Source: Xanthomonas indica (GTDB taxonomy: Bacteria; Pseudomonadota; Gammaproteobacteria; Xanthomonadales; Xanthomonadaceae). From it: a stretch of 64,000 bases of DNA. Positions 17,984-25,900 of the stretch are shown one piece after another. Where the stretch lies: assembly GCF_040529045.1 (NCBI RefSeq), contig NZ_CP131914.1, forward strand, positions 2,340,501 through 2,404,500, read 5' to 3'. The stretch's first letter is position 1. The number at the start of each line of letters is the position of its first letter. The notes below the pieces were generated by a model, which did no database searches, had not been told where the DNA came from, and worked only from the letters and a program-made list of their open reading frames with translations. The position numbers were made by a program, and so were the translations under genes.

Positions 17984-18049
17984 TCCGCACGCGAAACCGC
18001 GAATCGCGACAAGACGCGGCCACGCATCCACGGCACAGTTGTGACCGTG
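17984..18049 (+). promoter_or_regulatory. Arabinoside-locus regulatory module, copy 4 (three boxes)
   Basis: TCCGCA (17984-17989), 19 nt, ACAAGACGC (18009-18017), 21 nt, TTGTGACCGTG (18039-18049): the same geometry as upstream of the first receptor. A leader of about 295 nt follows to the ATG at 18346. I see no gene in 17843-18345. Confidence 0.72.
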
Positions 18050-18345
18050 TGATGAAAATCTGATCGCATCGTTGCACCGGCCGTGGCGCCGGCGCGCGCC
18101 ACCGGAGCGCCGCCAGCGTCGTCGGACGTCATCGCAGGAACGGGGAGCCGCGCACCGGCCGTGCGCGCAGGAGATCGCCTCCCCGTTGTGCGCCAGGCCG
18201 TCGTGGTCCGGTGCAGGCACGCCACCGCAGGCGCCGCGCAGGCGCCACCGTCCAGCAGGTCCGCCCGTCGGCATGGCGCCGGCACGGCGTCGTTCGGCCT
18301 GCGTTTGTCCACTGTCCCGTCTCGCCATCCTCCAGGAGTTCACTC

Positions 18346-21222
18346 ATGTCGTCTTCGCCGTCACGCCCTTGTTTCCGCCATGCCGCGACGCCGCTGGCGC
18401 TGGCGGTCGCCACCGCCTTGTCGCTGGGCAGCACCGGCGCGGCGCAGGCGCAGGAGGCCAGTGCCGACAGCGCCACCCAGACCCTGGACAGCATCGTGGT
18501 CACCGGCTCGCGCCTGCGCCGCGTCGACACCGAGACCGCCAACCCGGTGGTGACCATCAGCCGCGCACAGATCGAAGCCACCGGCAAGGCCACGCTGGGC
18601 GACCTGGTACAGGAACTGCCGTCGATCGCCGGCAACGCCACCAATCCCAACACCAACAATGGCGGCGGCACCGGCGCCTCGGTGATCTCGCTGCGCGGTC
18701 TCGGCGACAAGCGAACCCTGGTGCTGGTCAACGGTACGCGCCTGGCCAGCAACGATGTCAACGCGATCCCGGCGACCATGATCGAGCGGGTGGAAGTGCT
18801 CAGCGACGGCGCCTCGGCGGTGTACGGCTCGGACGCGATCGGCGGCGTGGTCAACTTCATCCTGCGCAAGGGCTTCGATGGCATCGAGGCCAGCGCCGAC
18901 TTCGGCACCAGTTCGCGCAGCGACGGCAACCGCCGCAACTTCTCGCTCACCGCCGGCAAGATCGGCGAGCGCGGCAGCATCGTCGCCGGCCTGTCCTACC
19001 ACGACATCGACCCGGTCTCGGCCGGCGCGCGTGCGTATTCCAAGGACGCGCTGTCGCTGATCGATGGCGTCGGCGTGAAGCAGGGCTCCTCGGCCACGCC
19101 GACCGGCAGCATCAGCTTCAACGACGGCTCGGCCGCGGCCAAGGCGCTGGCGGCCAGCAATGGCTGTTCGCGGGTCACCTTCAACGGCGGCAGCAGCAGT
19201 CCCACCAACGCCAGCCAGTACCACTGCTACGTCGCCTCGACCGATTCCTACAACTACCAGCCGTACAACCTGCTGCAGACCCCACAGGAACGCACCAACG
19301 CCTTCGTGCTCGGCAGCTACCGCTTCAACGATCACCTGGAAGGCTACGTCAACACCTATTTCAGCAAGACCACCTCGTCCTCGATCATCGCGCCGATCCC
19401 GATCTTCGCCAACGGCGACAACTTCCTGGTCTCCTCCGCGAGCTACTACAACCCGTTCGGGGTCAACTTCGGCACCGACCGTAGCACCGGCACCTCGTAC
19501 AACAACTTCAATACCCGCGCCACCGTGCTCGGCAATCGGCAATACCAGTACAACACCTACAATTTCCAGATCAATCCGGGCCTGCGCGGCAGCTTTGGCG
19601 ACAGTTCCTGGCAGTGGGATGCCAGCCTCAACTACGGCAAGGTCAAGCAGAAGTCGATCAACCAGGGCTTCCTCGACTACGCCGGCTTCAATGCCGCGGT
19701 GGGGCCGTCGTTCCTGGCCGCCGACGGCACGGTCAAGTGCGGCAGCGCCGGCGCGGTGATCGCCGGCTGCACCCCGATCGACGTGTTCAACCTCAACGCC
19801 GCCAGCAACAAGGCCGCGCTGGAAGCGCTGGTGGTCAACCCGATCGTCACCAACGTCTATACGGTCAAGCAGTTCGAGGCCAATGCCAACGGCGAGCTGT
19901 TCGCGCTGCCGGCCGGCACCGCGAGCCTGGCCGTGGGGGTCTCCTATCGCAAGGAAAGCACCAGCACTGCCGCCGATCCGCTGTGGACCGGCGACGAGAA
20001 TGGCATGTGCGGCGTGCTTGAGTACTGCGCCTCGGTGCTCGGCGGTAGCTTCAGCGTCAAGGAGGCCTATGCCGAAGCGCTGTTCCCGCTGCTGGCCGGG
20101 CTGCCCGGCGTGCACTCGCTCAACCTGACCGTGGGCAGCCGCTTCTCCGACTACGACACCGTCGGCAGCAAGACCAACAGCAAGGTGTCGCTGGAGTACC
20201 GCCCGATCGAGAACCTGCTGCTGCGCGGCACCGCCTCGCAGGTGTTCCGCGCGCCCAACATCAGCGAACTGTATGCCGGCGTGGCTGGCGATTCGCCGTC
20301 GGTCACCGATCCGTGCAATGGCTATACCGGCGGTCATGCCGCGGCCTGCGCCAATGTGCCCACCGACGGCAGCTACCAGCAGGCCGACAACCAGGTCGGC
20401 GCCAAGGCTTCCGGCGCGGCGGTGGCCGGCTACCAGCTCAAGCCGGAGACCGGCATGTCCTACGATTTCGGCGTGGTCTACGACCCGGGTTGGGTCGAGG
20501 GCCTGTCGATGAGCGCGGACCTGTGGAAGATCAACCTCAAGGACACCATTACCCAGGTGTCGGCGCAGACCGTGCTCAACCAGTGCTACGCCAACGACGC
20601 CAGCGCGTTCTGCGCGCTGATCCATCGCAACGACAACGGCACCGTCAACTACATCGCCGAGCCCACCGTGAACCTGGGCAAGCTGTGGGCCAGCGGCACG
20701 GACTTCAGCCTCACCTATCGGCTGCCGGAGACCGCCTGGGGCAGCTTCAGCGCCGGCCTCAACGGCACCTACGTGATCCGCTACGACATCAACCCCGACA
20801 CCACCGACCCCAGCACCGTCACCATCCACAACGCTGGCAAGTACACCTACGCCTACGGCAACTTCCCGCGCTGGCGCGCGTTGGGCACGCTGAACTGGAA
20901 CCTGGGCGACTGGAGCGCGTCGTGGCGCGTGCGCTACATCGGCCGCACCGAGATCGGCAGCGCCGATACCCGCCAGAGCCTGTCGGCCGACGCCGACCAG
21001 CCCGCCGTGGTCCGCGACATCGGCGCCTACGTCTACCACAGCGTGCAGGTGGGCTATCAGGTCAAGCCGTGGAAGACGCGTTTCGAAGTCGGCGTGGACA
21101 ACCTGGCCGATCGGCAGCCGCCACTGTATTACGCCAACAACGTCACCAACGCCAATACCGACGTGGCCACCTACGATCTGCTCGGTCGCTACTACTGGGC
21201 GCGGGCGACGGTGAAGTTCTGA
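18346..21222 (+). CDS. TonB-dependent receptor (second of the arabinoside locus)
   Basis: A 958-residue outer-membrane receptor. The ATG at 18346 follows AGGAG with 7 nt spacing and gives a Sec signal ending SLGSTGAAQAQE. The plug carries IVVTGSRLRRVDTETANPVV and EVLSDGASAVYGSDAIGGVV. The barrel ends LGRYYWARATVKF with a terminal Phe. It is a paralogue of the receptor at 4017, sharing DPCNGYTGG, AACANVPT and SSWQWDA. Having two receptors with near-identical promoter boxes suggests two related ligands, for instance arabino-oligosaccharide and glycopeptide. That is inference. Confidence 0.9.
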   Translation: MSSSPSRPCFRHAATPLALAVATALSLGSTGAAQAQEASADSATQTLDSIVVTGSRLRRVDTETANPVVTISRAQIEATGKATLGDLVQELPSIAGNATNPNTNNGGGTGASVISLRGLGDKRTLVLVNGTRLASNDVNAIPATMIERVEVLSDGASAVYGSDAIGGVVNFILRKGFDGIEASADFGTSSRSDGNRRNFSLTAGKIGERGSIVAGLSYHDIDPVSAGARAYSKDALSLIDGVGVKQGSSATPTGSISFNDGSAAAKALAASNGCSRVTFNGGSSSPTNASQYHCYVASTDSYNYQPYNLLQTPQERTNAFVLGSYRFNDHLEGYVNTYFSKTTSSSIIAPIPIFANGDNFLVSSASYYNPFGVNFGTDRSTGTSYNNFNTRATVLGNRQYQYNTYNFQINPGLRGSFGDSSWQWDASLNYGKVKQKSINQGFLDYAGFNAAVGPSFLAADGTVKCGSAGAVIAGCTPIDVFNLNAASNKAALEALVVNPIVTNVYTVKQFEANANGELFALPAGTASLAVGVSYRKESTSTAADPLWTGDENGMCGVLEYCASVLGGSFSVKEAYAEALFPLLAGLPGVHSLNLTVGSRFSDYDTVGSKTNSKVSLEYRPIENLLLRGTASQVFRAPNISELYAGVAGDSPSVTDPCNGYTGGHAAACANVPTDGSYQQADNQVGAKASGAAVAGYQLKPETGMSYDFGVVYDPGWVEGLSMSADLWKINLKDTITQVSAQTVLNQCYANDASAFCALIHRNDNGTVNYIAEPTVNLGKLWASGTDFSLTYRLPETAWGSFSAGLNGTYVIRYDINPDTTDPSTVTIHNAGKYTYAYGNFPRWRALGTLNWNLGDWSASWRVRYIGRTEIGSADTRQSLSADADQPAVVRDIGAYVYHSVQVGYQVKPWKTRFEVGVDNLADRQPPLYYANNVTNANTDVATYDLLGRYYWARATVKF

Positions 21223-21383
21223 GGCGGAGCCTGGTTGCGCAGGCGATCGGGTCGGCGGTGCCGGGGCGGGTGGGGAGCACGCCGCGGTACGCACGGCCGG
21301 CCCGGTTCCACGTGGGCGGTAATGAACCGGCACGGCGCATCACACGATCGTGCCGCCTGCCAGTAAAGATGAAAGGCCATCCT

Positions 21384-21444
21384 TAGGAGCGGCTTCAGCC
21401 GCGACGCGATAGCGGTAATGCCGTCGCGGCTGAAGCCGCTCCTA
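21384..21444. repeat. REPIN-like inverted repeat
   Basis: A 23 nt arm beginning TAGGAGCGGCTTCAGCCG (21384-21406) and its perfect reverse complement (21422-21444) are separated by 15 nt. Each arm is itself palindromic (CGGCTTCAGCCG). GTAGGAGCGGCTTCAGCC-type sequences are REP-like elements of Xanthomonas/Pseudomonas genomes, and two inverted units make a REPIN. It lies between convergent genes and could also act as a bidirectional transcription stop. Confidence 0.75.
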
Positions 21445-21499
21445 CGCCATCACCACGTGTTCCCCGCGACTGCGGCAACCCGCATGACGCGAGGTGCCT

Positions 21500-22522
21500 T
21501 CAATCGAGCAAGGCCAGCAGGTCCTGATACAGGGCCTGCGGAATCTGCACGCCTTCGCTGTGACTGCGTGCCCGCGCCTGGTAACGCCGCTGCGAAGGCA
21601 GCCGCGCCCCGGTGGCCTCGTAGGCGGCAAAGAACGCTTCCGCACGGGCCAGGTGCGCGGCGCGGTCGGCCCCAAGAAAGCGCGCCGGATCCAGCGCCAA
21701 AATCAATTCGCCGTGGTAGGGCGCCGCGCCGGCGCCGGCGTCGTGGGCCAGCGATTCGGCGCTGGTGAGGTCGCCGATCAAGGGGCCGGCGATCAGCTCG
21801 ATCATCGCCGACAGCGCCGAGCCCTTGTGTCCGCCGAAGGTCAGCATCGCGCCACCGTCGGCGACCGCGGCCGGATCGGTGGTCGGTGCACCAGCGGCGT
21901 CCACGCCCCAGCCCTCGGGAATCGACTGGCCGGCGCGGCGGCGCAGCTCGATTTCGCCGCGCGCCACCGCACTGGTGGCGAAGTCGAACACGAACGGCGG
22001 CGCATCCATGCGCGGCCAGCCGAACGCCAGCGGGTTGGTGCCCAGCAGCGGCGTACGCCCGCCGGCCGGCGTGACCCAGGCGTGGCTGGGATTGCAGATC
22101 AGCGCGACCAGCCCGGCATCGGTGATGCGCTCGACTTCCGGCCACAGCGCGGAGAAATGCACGCAATGGTTGATTGCCAGTGCTGCCAGGCCATTGGCAC
22201 GGGTCTTCTCGATCAACAGCGGCAGCCCGCGCTCGAACGCCAGCAGCGAAAACCCGCCGCGCGCATCGACCCGGACGATGCCGGGCGCATGGTCGTGCAC
22301 GACAGGCTCGGCATCGCCCATCACCTTGCCGTTGCGCAGCGTCGCCACGCAACCCAGGGTCCGGTACAGCCCATGCGAGGCGCAGCCGTCGCGTTCGCCG
22401 GCGACGATGGTGTGGGTGAGCGCCTGCACGTGCGCCGGGCTGAAGCCGTTGTGGGTCAGGATGCGTTCGACCAGGGTGGTGGCCTGGTCCAGGGACAGGG
22501 GGATGGTGTCGCTGCGGTTCAT
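21500..22522 (-). CDS. Ldh/malate-dehydrogenase-type oxidoreductase, probable Δ1-pyrroline/piperideine-2-carboxylate reductase
   Basis: A 340-residue cytosolic NAD(P)H enzyme of the LDH2/MDH2 superfamily. Its motif ERDGCASHGLYRTLGCVA matches the catalytic SHG-x-YR region seen in DpkA-type imino-acid reductases. PLLGTNPLAFGWP, FDFATSAVARG and GGHKGSAL line the nucleotide and substrate site in this superfamily. Such enzymes reduce Δ1-pyrroline-2-carboxylate (from trans-3-hydroxyproline) or Δ1-piperideine-2-carboxylate (from D-lysine/pipecolate). The gene is convergent with the second receptor and lies beside a locus for Hyp-linked sugars. A Hyp-catabolic role is attractive but inferred. Malate or ureidoglycolate dehydrogenase activity cannot be excluded. 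Confidence 0.65.
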   Translation of the reverse strand: MNRSDTIPLSLDQATTLVERILTHNGFSPAHVQALTHTIVAGERDGCASHGLYRTLGCVATLRNGKVMGDAEPVVHDHAPGIVRVDARGGFSLLAFERGLPLLIEKTRANGLAALAINHCVHFSALWPEVERITDAGLVALICNPSHAWVTPAGGRTPLLGTNPLAFGWPRMDAPPFVFDFATSAVARGEIELRRRAGQSIPEGWGVDAAGAPTTDPAAVADGGAMLTFGGHKGSALSAMIELIAGPLIGDLTSAESLAHDAGAGAAPYHGELILALDPARFLGADRAAHLARAEAFFAAYEATGARLPSQRRYQARARSHSEGVQIPQALYQDLLALLD

Positions 22523-22701
22523 TGAGAAAAAGCAGGGGGGAGTGCCGGATTCTCGCCTGCGCTGGACGTGGTGAGAAGCCTGAGGGTGTCAGCACGAACC
22601 GAGCGGCTCGACTCCGGTGCAGCAAGGCGCGTTGGGTCGCGGCCACGTTCGCCATTCGAATCGGGAGACAGCGCCGCCGGCGGGGGTACTGAAGAATTTC
22701 C

Positions 22702-22732
22702 TTGACAGCTATCCCTGAATCGGCTCGATAAT
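22702..22732 (+). promoter_or_regulatory. Probable σ70 promoter of the RHS operon
   Basis: TTGACA (22702-22707) is followed by GATAAT (22727-22732, 19 nt spacer) or TCGATA (17 nt spacer). A leader of about 170 nt leads to the ATG at 22904. The region 22523-22903 has no other supported gene. Confidence 0.5.
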
Positions 22733-22903
22733 CCGGCCACGGCCATTGCTTGGCCCGCAGGGGATTTTCGTTTGACCGCTTGCCTCGCGCCTTGGCGCGA
22801 TGGGTTTGTGTTGTTGCGATTTTGGTTATCGCGATATTCGCTGGAGTCTCGCGATCGTTCAGGGAGTTCGGCCCGTAACGGGCTGAAAGGGAAGAGGCAA
22901 GCG

Positions 22904-25900
22904 ATGTTCAAGGCGAGGCTGGTGATCGGCATGGTATTGCTATGCCTGTGCGCGCGCGTTTACGCGGCGGACGACGTGGCGCCCTACGAGGAATACGAAA
23001 AGAAAATCAAGGCGTCGCAGGTGGTCGGCCCATTGAAGGGCGACATCTTCGGCGAAAGCGTCAGCCTGTACGACCGTAGCGTGAGCTTCCACGCGACCGA
23101 TGTGAGCGTGCCTGGCAACAATGCACTGCCGGTCTCGCTCGGACGCGAGTTCAAGGTGATGAACCGTCGCCAGGAGTACGTCGCGAAAGGGTTTGGCGAC
23201 TGGGAAATCGACACGCCGCGTGTTTACGGCGAGTTCCTGGCCGAAAAGGGTTGGATGACGACCAGCAGTTCGCCCGCGGCGCGTTGCTCCATGCCGAGTC
23301 GGCCGGATGCGGCGATGACGGTCAACGGCATCACCTATCCCGGCACCGCCGATGATGTCTGGCATGGCTACTACCTGCATGTCCCGGGAGCCGGCGAGCA
23401 GGAAATGCTGGTCGATAACCAAACCAAGACGCCGCGCCCCACCGACGGCGTCAGCCGTCCCTGGATCACCAAGGATGGCTGGCGCCTGGGCTGCCTGGCT
23501 AGCGTCAGCAACTACCCAGGCGAAGGATTTCTCGCCATCTCGCCGGCGGGAGTCAAGTACTACTTCGACTATGCCATTGCGACGCAAATCAAGCCCTACG
23601 CCATGTCGTTTCAGGGGACCGGGAGCTTGGCGCCTCGCGCGCGCATCGCACTGATGGCCAGCCGTGTCGAGGATCGCTTCGGCAATTGGGTGACGTACAG
23701 CTACACCGGCGACAAGCTGTCCTCGATCCAATCCAGCGACGGTCGTGCCATCGCGCTGAACTACAACGGCGATCTGATCAGCAGCGTCCAGGCCAACGGT
23801 CAGACTTGGACCTATGGGTACGAACTCAGTACGGCGTATCCGACGCCGCAGGGCGCCTATCGCCTGAAGACGGTCACCCAGCCTGATGGGTCGCAGTGGA
23901 TCTACAGCATCGCCAGCGGCAACATGCTGCCGACGCGCGAGCCGCCGGCCGGCGGCGGCGCCAGCAACTGCGCATCCGAGCCAGACCCGATGAATGGCGC
24001 GGTGTCGTTGCAGGTCGCGCATCCGTCGGGCGCTGTCGGCGTTTTTGCCTTCGGTTACGAGCGCCAATACCGCAATCACACACCCATCATCCGGTGCGCA
24101 GTGCCTGCCGGGCAGCAACCCCCTGTTCCTTATGTGCCTGGCTATTTCGACAACTACGTCCTGACGTCAAAGACGGTGACGGGGCCGGGCCTGGCACAGC
24201 AGACCTGGAACTATGCTGCCGACACGCCTGCCACGAAGTTCTACACCTCGGGTCAAGCCACCGATCCCTGCCCGACGTGTGTACCGAGCAAGACGGTCAA
24301 AGTCACCAATCCCGACGGTACAGCCACGGCTTACGAGTTCGGCTTCATGTACGGGCTGAACGACGGACGCCTGCTGAGCACCACGGCGCTGGATGCCAGC
24401 GGCAATACGCTGTCCAAGACCAGCAATAGCTATTTCGCCGACGGCGACGTGGCCGCGCAGCCGTTTCCGGCCGAGATGGGCCAATCCTTGCTCGGCATTC
24501 CCAATCCGCTGACCAATGTGCTGCGGCCGCTGCGTATCAGGACCATCGTGCAGGACGGTGTCTCCTATACCTGGACCGCCAATGGTTTCGATGCCTTTGC
24601 GCGGACGCTCAACGTCACCCGTGCAAGCCCGTGGCACTCGCGGACGGATGCGACCGAGTACTACGACGACCTGGGAAAGTGGATCCTTGGCCAGAGCGCA
24701 AAGAGCACCAACAGCGATACGGGACTGGTGGAGTCGCAGACCAGCTTCGACGGCAATGCGATGCCGGCGCAGCGCTGGTCGTTCGGCAAGTTGCGCCTAA
24801 GCCTGAGCTACAACAGCGACGGTACGCTGGCGACGGCGAAGGATGGCAACGCCAACACCACCACGCTGTCCAACTGGAAGCGCGGCGTTCCGCAATCGAT
24901 CCGCTATGCCGACGGCACAACCGAATCGGCCACGGTCAACGATAGCGGCTGGATCACCTCGACCACGGACGAGAACGGCTACACCACCAGCTATGGCTAC
25001 GACACCATGGGCCGGTTGTCGAGCATTGCCTATCCGGCCAACGACACCGTTTCCTGGAACGCCACCACGCAGGCATTCGAGCAGGTCAGCGGCAGCGAGT
25101 ACGGGCTGGATGCCGGCCATTGGCGGCAGACCGTGGCCACCGGAAACGCGCGCAAGCTGACCTATTTCGATGCGCTATGGCGCCCGGTGCTGACCCGTGA
25201 GTTCGATGCCGGCAACGAAGCCGCGACGCAGCGTTTCCAGAAGTTCGCCTACGACTACGACGGCCGCACCACCTTCAGTTCCTATCCCGGCAGCAGCGAT
25301 ACGCTCAGTACGGGGACCTGGACCGAGTACGACGCTCTTGGCCGTACCACGTCGGTCTCGCAGGATAGCGAATTGGGCCTGTTGACGACACGGACCGAAT
25401 ACTTGAGTGGTATCCGGACCCTGGTGACCAATCCTCGTGGCCAACAGACCACCACAGGCTTCCAGGTATTCGACCAACCGGACTACAGCAAGCCGGTGTG
25501 GATCATGCATCCGGAAGGCGCCGTTACCGAGATTCCGCATGATGTGTTCGGCAAGACCTTGGCGATCCATCGCCGCAATGGCGACAGCTCGCTGGCGGTG
25601 ACCCGAAACTACGTCTACGACGACTACCAGCAACTATGCAAGACCGTCGAACCGGAGACCGGCGCGACGGTGATGGACTACGATGCCGCCGGCAACCTGG
25701 CCTGGTCGGCCGGCGGGCAGAGCTACACCTCGACGTCCTCGTGCAATCGCACCGACGTCGCCGCCAGCGCCAAGGTCGGCAGAAGTTACGACGCACGCAA
25801 CCACCTGGCCACGCTGGCGTTCCCCGACGGTGTCGGCAACCAGTCCTTCGTCTACACCGCCGATGGCCTGCCGGCACAGGTCACCACCAACAACAGCAAC

